Below are positions 29,181-43,018 of a stretch of 64,000 nucleotides of DNA, in pieces (position 1 is the first letter of the stretch; each line of letters begins with the position of its first letter). Made by a program: the position numbers and the translations under genes. The notes below the pieces were generated by a model, which ran no database searches, was not told the DNA's origin, and worked only from the letters and a program-made list of their open reading frames with translations. The DNA is from Microglena sp. YARC (Eukaryota; Chlorophyta; Chlorophyceae; Chlamydomonadales; Chlamydomonadaceae). The stretch spans positions 96,084,020-96,148,019 of the forward strand of contig CM039462.1 of NCBI GenBank assembly GCA_022414725.1, read 5' to 3'.

Positions 29181-32100
29181 ACGAAGGGGTGTATGCAGAC
29201 TGGTATTTTGAAAACATAGGATCCATCCACAAGAATCTGGTACCACCACAGCTCAACAAAATGGACCTTTTACCCTCCCATGAATGAAGATTTAACGTAT
29301 CCTTCATAGCCCAACAAAAGTCATAGCCAGCCAGATCCAGACAAACAACCATCCACCCAATATCGCCCTCCATGCTACAACACGCAAACACACGCCAGCA
29401 TATACAAACAGGATCATGGACACAGGTGCCAACCTCCTCACATGACTGGAGATGCCAGCCCTCTGCTGAGTATGACATCATAGAGACATTAGCTCCCCAT
29501 AAAAATTCCTACAGCCTCTGGTCACACTTAACATATACAAAGTCATCCACAAGCCCTGATCACGAGAGGAAAATGGGGAAACTCCAACCTTCTCAATGGT
29601 TCACCTATAACTCAGATAAGAACACACCCAACTGGTTGTTCTCAATGGCATCAGCCATCAAAAAATGTGCCCAACATGGAACAAAAAGTCACATGCTGGA
29701 CAAAAGGCACCATGACCATCAATAACAAAGAGTCAATCATCTCAGGATCCAAAAGACGGCTCCCTGTACCTAGTTCCTGTAGTCAAACATGATCCTACCC
29801 TTATCAGAGGGTCTGAATACACCACTGCCTGTAGCAAATGGCAGCTGTCTCCAGAAAAACCCCAATGACAGCTGAACTCAACACATCCAGATTAGGAACA
29901 TTTAGCCTACAGCTCCTTAGCAAGAATGGGCCTCAGAAGACATTGGTCATAGGTAACGACATCATCCATCATCTTGCATTTAGAAAATGGGTACAGCAAA
30001 CCTGATGAGATATGCATTCTATCTAAGCATGGACAAAACCCCTATCCCACATCTCACACCAGAGCTACCAGACCTATGGGAATCATTCCACATTGACATG
30101 AGTTGTAAGATGAAAGTTTCCGTTGGCGGAAATGGCAGCTCTACTTCCAGGGCATTCTGATGATTACTCCAAATTACTCCATTTGTTACATTTCACAAAA
30201 CCCAAAGATGCGAGTAGCCAGTGTTACTTCCCTAGCTTTGGTGAACGATATGAGGTCCCTCACCAAAACAAAATTTGGAACCATTTTTTGCGACAATGGA
30301 TCAGAAACATTTGCAACATAATTAAAAAATTTGGCTGCAAAAGGAAAGGAATCACCATCAACTTCACAGTTCCAGGAATAGCCCCGTCTACAATGGTGCA
30401 GCAGAGCGACCTGAACAGAACTCCTGCGATGACAGCGTCCACAGCACCTTCTCTCTCATCTTAAATTCCCCCAACAGGTACTGGGGCCAGAAAATTGGCT
30501 TCAAAATGCAAGTATCGCTCAGAAACCCTCTCACCAACCTCTGAGTCCAACAAAACACAATTGATGAACTATGCCGATGGTTATCCAAAACTAAGATTAG
30601 ACCACCTCAGGACAATTTGGATGCACAGCATATGTACAATGAATCCCCACCCAAATCAAGGGATTTCAAATTCTCACCCTCATGTCCAAGGATTCACTAG
30701 GGGCTCATTGGGTATAACTCAGCTCAAGAAGCCTACAAGAGTGGCTAGACTCCGCAACACAATTTTGTTTTGATTGCAAGATATGAGACTTTCAATGAAT
30801 TTTGAAAACCTTGGCAGGATCAAAAAAGGATATCTCCCAGTGCAGACGACGCTTGATACTAGGAGCCTATGAGATTCGATATCCCTATAGACAAAGAAGG
30901 TTGATGAAGAGGCCCTCCTCATACTTCCCCTCAGCTAATCCCCCGGACCCAGTCTGAACTCGTAGAAAGAGAGTACATCCTGCCATACAGCTAAATATCA
31001 GACCAACCCACAGGGTGTGAGGGGTACTATCCAGGACAACCGTCGTCTCCTTCTAACCGGCAAAAGAACTAGTGTAACCAGGTCGACTATACATCCACCA
31101 GCATCCACTCTTCACACAGCAGCCAGTTACACCTCATAACCAAAACAAGATAGAACAAGGAGATATAACACCATCCCCTCAGGAAATTGAAATTCCCCCA
31201 TATACCCTCATCTCCACACACCAGGAGCAACCTCCAGCCACACCTTCAGCCCTGATTAGCTATCGCACCCACCCCCAGAAGTAAGACCATCCCCGGTTGA
31301 ACCTAGGACAGTGAAGTGCAAGAGAAGACACCACTCCCCTAACTATTAGGCCCTTCCTAGCTGCAGACCAAGTCTATCATTCCCAAGAATGAAAGAGGAA
31401 AGCTCTCTCTGGCCCTCAGCCAAGAATGGTTAGAAGGCCCGCATGAAGAAGACACTAGCAGCCCTTGCATAGCATGACACCTGGTCCCTCTCAGAACTCC
31501 ATCAGGAGCCCAAAAGCCATAGGAACCAAGTGCGGTATTTGACATCAAACCAGTCCAAGATGCTTGGAGGAAAAATGTAGGTATAAAGCAAGGCTAGTTG
31601 CCAAAGGGTATGGCCCAACGCCCCCAGGAAATGGACTTATGATGAAGTTTTTGCACCAGTGGCTAAACATGCTCTACCATTCGTTACATCCTCTCAATTT
31701 CATGGCCCAGTAAACCCAAAGGCAAACCTAGCCCAGTTAACGCTTTCCAACAGCCTTCCTCAATGAATAGTTGAGAAGAAACTGCACTGCAGCCCCAACC
31801 ACTAGGATTCCGAACACCCCGACCACAGGGCATCATGACCGTATGTAGGAAATTGCCTATTATGGTCCAAACAAGCTCCAGACCAATAGGTACCCAGGAT
31901 AAAAAGAAAGATAATGAAAGCTTGAAGATTAAAGAAGTATAGACGTTAGAACCAAGGTACATATTTGTGCTCCCCAGCTCAACAACAAACCATTCATCTG
32001 CTGGTTACTACCTCTGGGTGATGACTTCCCTTAATGCCTGTCACTTAACAAAAACCCATCGTACAAGTACAAAAACACCATCAATGACGACCTTTTAACA

Positions 32101-32557
32101 AGACTTAAGAAGATTTCGATGACCCTCAGTTTTTGGTTGGCGTATTAAATCACAAGGATGCATCAGCTTGGCACCCCTCCACATCTGCCAATTAGAGGTT
32201 CATTCAAAGACCTGCTGCGCGCCCCACACATGTTTCCAGAACCCCACAGACACCAGATTCCCATGTAACTAGCCCTTTACTACTAGATGCTCACAATGAC
32301 AACACAATATAGCCCAGAAAAGAAGCCCAGGACACAGCCTAACACTTGACCAAATTGTTAGAGCTCCCTCAACATACCTGGCCAGATCTAACACCATAAG
32401 GACCTGACAACTTGCCCCAAGCCCAGTCAACAAGATTGGCCAGCACAGTGCACACCCCTTGCCATGACCACATGCAAGCTGCAACTGGATGTGCGCGGCT
32501 CAAGTATCTGTCTAAACACCCCAGACCCCATGCGCAATTCACCTACACCATTCTCAA
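29181..32557 (+). pseudogene. Decayed Ty1/copia retrotransposon pol
   Basis: Stops and frameshifts are everywhere, but landmarks occur in copia order on the plus strand. An integrase-like start LWESFHIDM and VSVGGN near 30070-30130 is followed by DDYSKLLHLLHF near 30161. CDNGSE at 30289-30306 is the catalytic Asp region. YNGAAERPEQN at about 30389-30421 corresponds to the family's NGVAERxNRT. YKARLVAKGYG lies at 31582-31614 and TYDEVFAPVAKHA at 31635-31673, the diagnostic copia RT entry. Near 32470-32520, AATGCARLKYLSKHP recalls the conserved segment before RNase H. No LTR was recognised, and the right end is lost in the assembly gap. Confidence 0.8.
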
Positions 32558-33557
32558 NNNNNNNNNNNNNNNNNNNNNNNNNNNNNNNNNNNNNNNNNNN
32601 NNNNNNNNNNNNNNNNNNNNNNNNNNNNNNNNNNNNNNNNNNNNNNNNNNNNNNNNNNNNNNNNNNNNNNNNNNNNNNNNNNNNNNNNNNNNNNNNNNNN
32701 NNNNNNNNNNNNNNNNNNNNNNNNNNNNNNNNNNNNNNNNNNNNNNNNNNNNNNNNNNNNNNNNNNNNNNNNNNNNNNNNNNNNNNNNNNNNNNNNNNNN
32801 NNNNNNNNNNNNNNNNNNNNNNNNNNNNNNNNNNNNNNNNNNNNNNNNNNNNNNNNNNNNNNNNNNNNNNNNNNNNNNNNNNNNNNNNNNNNNNNNNNNN
32901 NNNNNNNNNNNNNNNNNNNNNNNNNNNNNNNNNNNNNNNNNNNNNNNNNNNNNNNNNNNNNNNNNNNNNNNNNNNNNNNNNNNNNNNNNNNNNNNNNNNN
33001 NNNNNNNNNNNNNNNNNNNNNNNNNNNNNNNNNNNNNNNNNNNNNNNNNNNNNNNNNNNNNNNNNNNNNNNNNNNNNNNNNNNNNNNNNNNNNNNNNNNN
33101 NNNNNNNNNNNNNNNNNNNNNNNNNNNNNNNNNNNNNNNNNNNNNNNNNNNNNNNNNNNNNNNNNNNNNNNNNNNNNNNNNNNNNNNNNNNNNNNNNNNN
33201 NNNNNNNNNNNNNNNNNNNNNNNNNNNNNNNNNNNNNNNNNNNNNNNNNNNNNNNNNNNNNNNNNNNNNNNNNNNNNNNNNNNNNNNNNNNNNNNNNNNN
33301 NNNNNNNNNNNNNNNNNNNNNNNNNNNNNNNNNNNNNNNNNNNNNNNNNNNNNNNNNNNNNNNNNNNNNNNNNNNNNNNNNNNNNNNNNNNNNNNNNNNN
33401 NNNNNNNNNNNNNNNNNNNNNNNNNNNNNNNNNNNNNNNNNNNNNNNNNNNNNNNNNNNNNNNNNNNNNNNNNNNNNNNNNNNNNNNNNNNNNNNNNNNN
33501 NNNNNNNNNNNNNNNNNNNNNNNNNNNNNNNNNNNNNNNNNNNNNNNNNNNNNNNNN
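32558..33557. other. Assembly gap, exactly 1000 N
   Basis: The run of N has a round length, so it is a scaffolding placeholder and its true size is unknown. The copia remnant ends at its left edge and the satellite array begins at its right edge. Confidence 1.
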
Positions 33558-36500
33558 ATTCCCTTCTTCCGAGCCCCACCACTTCCTTCCTGCCTCAAAG
33601 CCTTCCATCTCCTCCCTCTCATCCCTGCCTCCTTCATATTCATCTCTGAGAACCAGTAGACAAAGCTTTGAGGCAACAATTGAGCTGGGAGGTCCTTTTT
33701 CCCCTAGCAATGTCGCTCTCCGGCCGCCTTGACTTTGCTGCGAAGCTGCTCCGGCCAATTCGGCTGGAGCGACTGCAATTTCGCGGGCTATGGGAGCTGC
33801 TCAGCTGCCCCATTTGAGTCGTTAATAGACGCTCAATGCCAAGATCTAAATCCGCTACTCTGCCTCCTCAGAGTCAGCATAAAGAGGTCAGCCTACTGAG
33901 GGCAGGCTATCTCTTCAAGTTAATTCGGGGACCCACCCGCACCCCATCCTTATACCTTCAGACAAGCACGCTCTCTCCTGATTCCCTTCTTCCGAGCCCC
34001 ACCCACTTCCTCCTGCCTTCAGAATCCTCCATCTCCTCCCTTCTCATCCCTGCTCCTTGCATTCAGCTCTGACGATACCTAGTAGACAAAGCTTTGAGGC
34101 GACAATTGCTGACTGGACGTCTAGCTGTACGCGGACACCGCCACCACACTCATTCCTTCAAGATAAACTTCAGAAGCAGCTAGCGTCTCCTGATCGCTCG
34201 TATCCGACCTCGCACTCGCACTTCCTCCTTGGCCTCTCAGAAATCCTGTACGCATCTCCTCCTCTCATCCACTGCTCCTGTCATTTCAATCTCTGAGACT
34301 ACTAGTAGACCCAAAGCTTGAGGCGACATTGGAGCTGGAGGCCGTTTTTAATCTCGCCAATTGTCTGGCTCTCCGGCCGCCGTCTATGGACTTTGCTGAA
34401 CGAAGTGCTCGCGCCAATCGTGCGGCTGGACGCTATCGCTGTAGCAATCAATGGGAGCTGCTCAGTGCCCCATTTGAGTGTTATAGACGCTCATGCAGTC
34501 TAATCCGCTACTCTGCCCCCCATTCCAGATGTCAGAAGAGGTCAGCCTACTGAAAGGGGGCAGGCTATTCTCTTCAAAGTTAATTTCGGGGAACCCACCC
34601 GACCCCCATCCTAGTACTTCAGAACCTCTCTCCCTGATTCCCTTCTTACCCGAGCCCACCCACTTCCTCCGCCTTCAGAATCTCCATCTCTCCCTCTCAT
34701 CCCTGTCCTTTCATTCAGCTGCTGAGATCACCTAGTAGACACAAACTTTGAGCACAATTGCGACTGGAGTTCCTTTGTCCCACCTAGCATGTCTTGCCTC
34801 TCCGCCGCTTTGACTTTCGCGAAGCTGCTCGCCAATTCGCTGGAGCGACTGCCAATTCGCGGCTATGGAGCTGCTCAGATGCCCCATTATGATTATTAGA
34901 CGCTCATTCAGTCTATTCCGCTACTTCTGCCCCCCTCGAGGTCAGCATAGAGGTCAGCCCTATGGACGGGGCAAGCTATTCTCTCAAGTTAATTCGACAC
35001 CGACCCCCATCCTTTATCTTCAGAAGCAGCTCTCTCCGATCCCTCTTCCGAGCCCACCCCACTTCCCTCCTGCCTTTCTCAGCGAATCCTCCAATCTCCT
35101 CCCTCATCATCCCTGCTCCTTCATTCTCAGCTGCTGAAGCATACCTAGTAGACAAAGCTTTGAGCGACAATGGGCTCGGAACGGTCCTATTTTGTCGCCC
35201 TACAATGTCTGCTCTCCGGCCCGCCTTTGTACTTTCTGAAGCTGCTTCGGCCAATTCGCTGCGAAAGCGACTTGCAATTTCGCGCTAGGAGCGCTCCAGT
35301 GCCCCATTGAGCTTTATAGACGCTTCATGCGCTAGTCTAATCCCTACTCTGCCCCCTCCCAAGGTCAGCATAAAGTCAGCCTACTTGGAGGGGCAGGCTA
35401 TTCTCTTCAAGTTAATTCGGGCCACCCTACCCCCATCCTTGTACTTCAGAAACAGCTCCTGGATTCCCTTCTTCCGAGCCCCACCCACTTCCTCCTGCCT
35501 CTCAAATCCGTCCATCTCCTCCCTCTCATCCCCCTGCTCCTTCATTCAGCGGCTAATACCTAGTAGACATAGCTTTGACGCACAATTGGAGTGAGAGGTC
35601 CTTTGTCGCATCCTAGCAATGTCTCTCTCCGGCCGGCCTTGACTTTGCATAAGATGCGAAGCTGCTTCCGCCAATTCTGGACACTGCAATTTCGGGCTTA
35701 GGAGTCGCTCAGTGCCCCATTTGATGTTAAGACGCTCATTGCATCTAATCCGCTACTCCTGCCCCCTCCAGAGGTCAGCCCATAAGAGGTCAGCTACTGG
35801 AGGGGGCAGGCTATCTCTTCAAGTTAATCCGGGACCACCCGGACCCCCCATCCTTAGTACTCCAGAAGCAGCTCTCTCCTGATTCCCTCTCTCCGAGCCC
35901 CACCCACTTCCTCCTGCCTCTCAAATCCTCCATCTCCTCCCTCTCATCCCTGCTCCTTCATTTCAGCTGCTGAGCTACCTAGTAGACAAAGCATTTGAGC
36001 GACAATTGACTGGAGGTCCTTTTTTCGCCCTAGCAATGTCTGCTCTCCGGCCGCCTTTTGACTTTGCTCAAGCATGCTTCGGCCCAATTCGGCTGGAGCG
36101 ACTGCTAAGAATTCGCGGCTATGGGAGCTGCTCAGGTGCCCCATTTGAAGAGTGTTATAGACCGCTCATGCAGTCTAATCTTAATCCGCTACTCTGCCCC
36201 CTCCAGAGGTCAGCATAAGAGGTCAGCCACCTACTAAGGGAGGGGGCAGGCTATTCTCTTCAATCGGTTTAGGGATTCGGACACGACCACCCGACCCCCA
36301 TCCTTATACTTCAGAAGCAGCTCTCTCCTGATCCCTTCTTCCGAGCCCAGGCACCCACTTCCTCCTGCCTCTCAGAATCCTCCATCTCCTCCCTCTCATG
36401 AACCCTGCTCCTTCATTTCAGCTGCTGAGATACCTAGTAGACAAAGCTTTTGAGCGACAATTGGAGCTGGAGGTCCTTTTTTCGCCCTAGCAATGTCTGC

Positions 36501-39500
36501 TCTCCGGCCGCCTTCGGACTTTGCTGCGAAGCTGCTTCGCCAATTCGGCTGAAAGGAGCGACTGCAATTTCCGGCTAATGGGAGCTGCTCAATGGCCCCA
36601 TGTCGAGTGTTATAGACGCTCATGCAGTCTAATCCGCTACTGGCTGCCCCCTCCAGAGGTCAGCATATAAGAGGTCAGCCTACTGGAGGGGCAGGCTATT
36701 CTCTTTCAAGTTAATTCGGGATCCACCGACCCCCATCCTTAGTACTTCAGAAGCAGCTCTCTCCTGACTTCCCTTCTTCCGAGCCCCACCCACTTCCTCC
36801 TGCCGTCTCAGAATCCTCCATCTCCTCCCCTCTCATACGCCCTGCTCCTTCATTTTCAGCTGCTGAGAGTAACCTAGTAGACAAAAGCTTTGAGGCGACA
36901 ATTGAGAGCTGGAGTCCATTTTTTCGCCCTAAGCAATGTCTGCTCTTCCGGCCGCCTTCGGACTTTGCTGCGAAGCTGCTTCGGCCAATTACGGCTGTGA
37001 GCGACTGCAATTTCGCGGCTATGGGAGCTGCTCAAATGCCCCATTTGAGTGTTATATAGACGCTCATGCAGTCTAATCCCTACTCTGCCCCCTCCAAGGT
37101 CAGCATAAGAGGTCAGCCTACTGGAGGGGCAGGCTATTCTCTTCAAGTTAATTCGGGACCCACCCGACCCCCATCCTTAGTACTTCAGAAGCAGCTCTCT
37201 CCTGATTCCCTTCTTCCGAGCCCCACCCACTTCCTCCTGCCATCTCAGAATCCTCCATCTCCTCCCTCTCATCCCTGCTCCTTCATTTCAGCTGCTGAGA
37301 TACCTAGTAGACAAAACTTTTGAGGCGACAATTGTGAGCTGGAGGTCCTTTTTTCGCCCTAGCAATGTCTGCTCTCCGGCCGCCTTCGGACTTTGCTGCG
37401 AAGCTGCTGTCGGCCAATTCGGCTGGAGCGACTGCAATTTTCGCGGCTATGGGAGCTGCTCAATGCCCCATTTGAGTGTTATAGACGCTCATGCAGTCTA
37501 ATCCGCTACTCTGCCCCCTCAGAGGTCAGCATAAGAGGTCAGCCTACTGGAGGGGCAGGCTATTCTCTTCAAGTTAATTCGGGACACCCGACCCCCATCC
37601 TTAGTACTTCAGAAGCAGCTCTCTCCTTGATTCCCTTCTTCGAGCCCACCACACTTCCTCCTGCCTCTCAGAAATCCTCCATCTCCTCCCTCTCATCCTG
37701 CTCCTTCATTTCAGCTGCTGAGATACCTAGTAGACAAAGCTTTGAGGCGACAATTGGAGCTGGAGGTCCTTTTTTTCGACCTAGCAATGTCTGCTCTCCG
37801 GCCGCCTTCGGACTTTGCTGCGAAGCTGCTTCGGCCAATTCGGCTGGAGCGACTGCAATTTCGCGGCTATGGGAGCTGCTCAGTGCCCATTTGAGTGTTA
37901 TAGACGCTCATGCAGTCTAATCCGCTACTCTGCCCCCTCCAGAGGTCAGCATAAGAGGTAGCCTTACTGGAGGGGGCAGGCTATTCTCTTCAAGTTAATT
38001 CGGACACCCGACCCCCATCCTTAGTACTTCAGAAGCAGCTCTCTCCTGATTCCTTCTTCCGAGCCCCACCCACTTCCTCCTGCCTCTCAGAATCCTCCAT
38101 CTCCTCCCTCTCATCCCTGCTCCTTCATTTCAGCTGCTGAGATACCTAAAATAGACAAAGCTTTGAGGCGACAATTGGAGCTGAGGTCCTTTTTTTTCGC
38201 CCCTAGCAATGTTGCTCTCCGGCCGCCTTTGGACTTTGCTGCGAAAGCTGCCTTCGGCCAATTCGGCTGCTTGAGCGACTGCGATTTCGCGCTATGGAGC
38301 TCAGTCCAGCTCATGCGCAGTCTAATCCGCTACTCTGCAGAGGTGCAGCATGTCAGCCCTACTGCAGCCTATTCTCTTCACAGTTAATTCAGACAGAAGC
38401 AGCTCTCTCCTTTCCTGATTCCCATTCTTCCGAGCAGAATCCATCTCCTCCCTTCTCATCCCTGCTACCTCCTCATTTCAGTGCTGAGATACCATAGTCT
38501 TTGGAGGCGCAATTGCAGCTGGAGTCCTCCTAGCAAGCCTTTGAGCGAATAATTCAGGCTGGAGGACTGCAGCGGCAGCTGCTCTGCCGCTTCATTCAGT
38601 CTAACGCTACTCTGCCCCCTTCATTCAGCTTAAGTTTTAATTCCGACCCACCCGACCCCATCCTTAGTACTTCAGAAGCAGCTCTCTCCTGATTCCCTTC
38701 TTCCGAGCCCACCCACTTCCTCCTGCCTCTCAGAATCCTCCATCTCCTCCCTCTCATCCCCTGCTCCTTCATTTCAGCTGCTGAGATACCTAGTAGACAA
38801 AGCTTTGAGGCGACAATTGGAGCTGGAGGTCCTTTTTTCGCCCTAGCAATGTCTTGCTCTCCGGCCGCCTTTGGACTTTGCGTTTGGATGCGAAGCTGCT
38901 TCGGCCAATTCGGCTGGACACTGCAATTTCGCGGCTATGGGACTGCTCAGGCGCCATTTGAGTGTTATAGACGCTCGCTCTAATCAGTCCCCCAGCATTG
39001 CTACTTTCAAGTCGGGCCGACCTCCATCCTTTACTATCAGAAAGCCAGTCGAGCATGCCCTCTCAGAAAATCCCTGATGCTGCTGCTACGTAGACCCCTC
39101 CAGAGTATAGATCCGCCTCTAAGCCAAGATGGATTCTGCACTAAACTAATCCGCTTTCTGGAGGCTCTTCAGGAAGCATCTCACCCGACCCCATTTCCTA
39201 CAGAGACTCTTCATTTTCCTCCTGATTCCCTGCATCTAGATCCTGCACCCTCACTTTCTCCTGCTCTGCCAGACTAGGATAGCAGGCTACTTTCTTCTCA
39301 TGGTCACCAGAGCTCCGCCACAGTTTGCACCTGGGCGCAAGTCCTCATTGCCTTTGCCGCAATGTCACTGAGGTCTCGCACCAATTGTCTGCTCTCTTCG
39401 GGACTTTGCTGCGAAGCTGCTTCGGCCAATTCGGCTGGAGCGACTGCAATTTCGCGGCTATGGAGGCTCAAATGCCCCATTTGAGTGTTATAGACGCTCA

Positions 39501-42126
39501 TGCAGTCTAATCCGCTACTCTGCCCCCTCCAGAGTCAGCATAAGAGGTCAGCCTACTGGAGGGGGCAGGCTATTCTCTTCAAGTTAATTCGGAGACCACC
39601 CGACCCCCATCCTTAGTACTTCAGAAGCAGCTCTCTCCTGATCCCTTCTTCGAGCCCCACCACTTCCTCCTGCCTCTCAGAATCCTCCATCTCCTCCTCT
39701 CATCCCTGCTCCTTCATTTCAGCTGCTGAGATACCTAGTAGACAAAGCTTTGAGGCGACAATTGGAGCTGGAGGTCCTTTTTTCGCCCTAGGCAATGTCT
39801 GCTCTCCGGCCGCCTTTGACTTTGCTGCGAAGCTGCTGTCGGCCAATTCGGCTGGAGCGACTGCAATTTCGCGCTATGGGAGCTGCTCAGGCCCCATTTG
39901 AGTGTATAGACGCTCATGCAGTCTAATCCGCTACTCTGCCCCCCTCAGCATAAGAGTAGTCTGGAGCATAAGAAGGTCACCAGCCTTTTCGAGCCCCACC
40001 ACTGGCGCAGCTGCTATTCTCTTCAAGTTGAGGCGACAAATTTGCGAATGCTGATTCCGGCCACTGCAATTTCGCGGCTTATGGGAGCTGCTCAGTGACC
40101 CCACAGCTTAGACCGGCCATCCTCGAAGCAGCAGCTTCTCCTGATTCCCTTCTTCGAGCCCCACCACTTCTCCTGCCTCTCAGAATCCTCCATCTCCTCC
40201 CTCTCATCCCTGCTCTTCATTTCAGCTGCTGAGATACCTAGTAGACAAAGCTTTGAGGGACAATTGGAGCTGGAGTCCTTTTTTCGCCTAGCAATGTCTG
40301 CTCTCCGGCCGCTTTGGACTTTGCTGCGAAGCTGCTTCGGCAATTCGGCTGGAGCGACTGCGATTTCGCGGCTATGGAGGTCAGCCATTTGAGTGTTATA
40401 GACGCTCATGCAGTTAATCGCTACTCTGCCCCATCCAGAGGTCAGCATAAGAGGTGCACCTACTGGAGGGGGCAGGCATTCTCTTCAAGTTAATTCGGGA
40501 CCACCCGACCCATCCTTAGTACTTCAGAAGCAGCTCTCTCCTGATTCCCTTCTTCCGAGCCCCACCCACTTCCTCCTGCCTCTCAGAATCCTCCATCTCC
40601 TCCCTCTATCCCTGCTCTTCATTTCAGCTGCTGAGATACCTAGTAGACAAAGCTTTGAGGCGACAATTGGAGCTGGAGTCCTTTTTTCGCCCTAGCAATG
40701 TCTGCTCTCCGGCCGCCTTCGGACTTTGCTGCGAAGCTGCTTCGGCAATTCGGCTGGAGCGACTGCAATTTGCGGCTATGGGAGCTGCTCAATGCCCCAT
40801 TTGAGTGTTATAGACGCTCATGCAGTCTAATCCGCTACTCTGCCCCTCCAGAGTCAGCATAAGAGGTCAGCCTACTGGAGGGGGGCAGGCTATTCTCTTC
40901 AAGTTAATTCGGGACCACCGACCCACCATCCTTAGTACTTCAGAAGCAGCTTCTCCTGATTCCCTTCTTCCGAGCCCCACCCACTTCCTCCTGCCTCTCA
41001 GAATCCTCCATCTCCTGCCCCTCTCATCCCTGATCCTTCATTTTCAGCTGCTGAGATACCTAGTAGACAAAGCTTTGAGGCGACAATTGGAGCTGGAGGT
41101 CCTTTTTTCGCCCTAGCAATGTCTGCTCTCTTGGCCGCCTTTGGATTTGCTGCGAAGCTGCTTCGGCCAATTCGGCTGGAGCGACTGCAATTTCGCGGCT
41201 ATGGGAGCTGCTCAAGTGCCATTTGTGTGTTATAGAACGCTCATGCAGTCTAATCCGCTTACTCTGCCCCCTCCAGAGGTCAGCATAAGAGGTCAGCCTA
41301 CTGGAGGGGGGCAGGCTATTAATTCGGGGACCACCGACCCCCATCCTTAGTACTTCAGAAGCAGCTCTCTCCTGATTCCCTTCTTCCGAGCCCCACCCAC
41401 TTCCTCCTGCCTCTCAGAATCCTCCATCTCCTCCCTCTCATCCCTGCTCCTTCATTTCAGCTGCTGAGATACCTAGTAGACAAAGCTTTGAGGCGACAAT
41501 TGGAGCTGGAGGTCCTTTTTTTCGCCCTAGCAATGTCCTGCTCTCCGGCCGCCTTTGGACTTTGCTGCGAAGCTGCTTCGGCCAATTCGGCTGGAGCGAC
41601 TGCAATTTCGCGGCTATGGGAGATGCTCAGTGGGCCATTTTGAGTGTTATAGACGCTCATGCAGTCTAATCCGCTACTCTGCCCCTCAAGGTAGCATAAG
41701 AGGTCAGCCTACTGGAGGGGGGGCCAGGCTATTCTCTTCAAGTTAATTCGGGACCACCGACCATCCTTAGTACTTCAGAAGCAGCTCTCTCCTGATTCCC
41801 TTCTTTCCGAGCCCACCCACTTCCTCCTGCCTCTCAGAATCCTCCATCTCCTCCCTCTCATCCCTGCTCCTTCATTTCAGCTGCTGAGATACCTAGTAGA
41901 CAAAGCTTTGAGGCGACAATTGGAGCTGGAGGTCCTTTTTTCGCCCTAGCAATGTCTGCTCTCCGGCCGCCTTTGGACTTTGCTGCGAAGCTGCTTCGGC
42001 CAATTCGGCTGGAGCGACTGCAATTTCGCGGCTATGGGAGCTGCTCAGTGCCCCATTTGAGTGTTATAGACGCTCATGCAGTCTAATCCGCTACTCTGCC
42101 CCCTCCAGAGGTCAGCATAAGAGGTC
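33558..42126. repeat. Satellite array, ~420-bp monomer, about 20 copies
   Basis: The word CTGCTGAGATACCTAGTAG recurs at 40628, 41048, 41461 and 41881, spacings of 420, 413 and 420. The monomer also contains CTTTGAGGCGACAATTGGAG, CAATGTCTGCTCTCCGGCC and GTTATAGACGCTCATGCAG. The last five monomers are nearly uniform. Those from 33558 to about 37000 and from 38200 to 40100 carry many small indels and rearrangements. No monomer encodes a convincing protein; the repeated short frames are by-products. The array continues into the gap on the left and ends abruptly in family B sequence on the right. Confidence 0.95.
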
Positions 42127-43018
42127 ATTGGTTGGAAACCATAGCGATACAGTTTGTCTTAGCATTTTGCTGCCCAAGAGGGCTGGATAGTAGTTTTTGG
42201 GGGTGGATCTGCTGCTCCTGCCCTGAAGACTGTTTTTTGTTTGCTTTTTCCTGGACCTGTTTATCAGTAGCATGCCCTGCTTTGGTCTTCTTCCTTACAG
42301 AGCTTGCTGGCCTGCATTGGAGAAGAAGTGGCATGCTACTTGACAGCTGAGTTGGCTCGCCGGTCTGCAGATGGAGTGATGCCCTGATGCGCTGGACTGT
42401 TATAGGAGTGATGCCATGTACCGTGTTGTATCTTGCGTCTGCAGGTTCAGGAGGCTTACTTAGAAGCTACATAGTTTTTGTTACCTTGTTTCTGCTACCT
42501 TTGAACTGTAGGCATGCCGCGTTCTGGTCGTCTTTGCAGAGCTTGCTGATCTGCATGGGTGACCTAGCGACATGTTACTAAGAGTCTGTGCTGGTTTGCT
42601 AAAGGAGTGATGCCCTGATGCACTAGCCTGTTACAGAGTGATGCCCTGCAGTGTTTTTAATCTTAGATCAGCAAGACCTTTGCTTGCATGCCTTTCCTTC
42701 TTTTTCTGTGTTGCTCTTGGAGGTTACAGTGGTGTTTTGTTGGTTGGGGAGGAACAGTGTTGCTTGAAGGTGGGGGTGGTGCTCGGAAGGCCCTTAGTCC
42801 TTTGTCCTCCTAGTAATTAGTTTGTGTCCCTCGGTCTTTTGTCCCCTAGTCTTTTCGTCTTTTGTCTTCGGATCTTTTGTCTTAGCGGACTTTTGGTCCA
42901 TGTCCTCTAGTCTTCTTCTTTGGTTTTTCTTCCTCGGTCACATAGGGCTAGGTTTTTATCAGATGTTCCCTTTCCTGGTTCCTCCCTATGTAAAAAAAAA
43001 AAAAAAAAAAAAAAAAAA
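42127..43018 (+). mobile_element. Family B element, 5'-truncated or fused to satellite
   Basis: It starts at TTGGTTGGAAACCATAGCG directly after the last satellite monomer and ends in poly(A) at 42992-43018. It shares this order with the copy at 50746-52096 but lacks an internal part of that copy. Sub-repeats containing GCATGCC, AGCTTGCTG and GGAGTGATGCC recur. No protein domain is encoded. The last ~60 bases resemble the LINE-A terminus, which suggests a non-autonomous partner of LINE-A. Confidence 0.82.
42940..42991 (+). other. Family B terminal hairpin (ACATAGGG / CCCTATGT)
   Basis: The outer stem is ACATAGGG (42940-42947) with CCCTATGT (42984-42991), and poly(A) follows at once. The inner stem CTAGG/CCTGG and the 5-base bulge (TTCCT) match LINE-A. 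Relative to LINE-A the fourth pair of the outer stem is T-A instead of A-T, so both strands changed and pairing was kept. The same arms occur at 52026-52033 and 52069-52076. Confidence 0.8.

Noticed and set aside
32412..33758. Long open frames across 32412-33758
   Set aside because: They span the 1000-N gap and have no sequence support.
33836..41746. Many 60-100 residue frames in the satellite as a gene family
   Set aside because: They recur once per monomer, are broken by indels at different places and match no domain.
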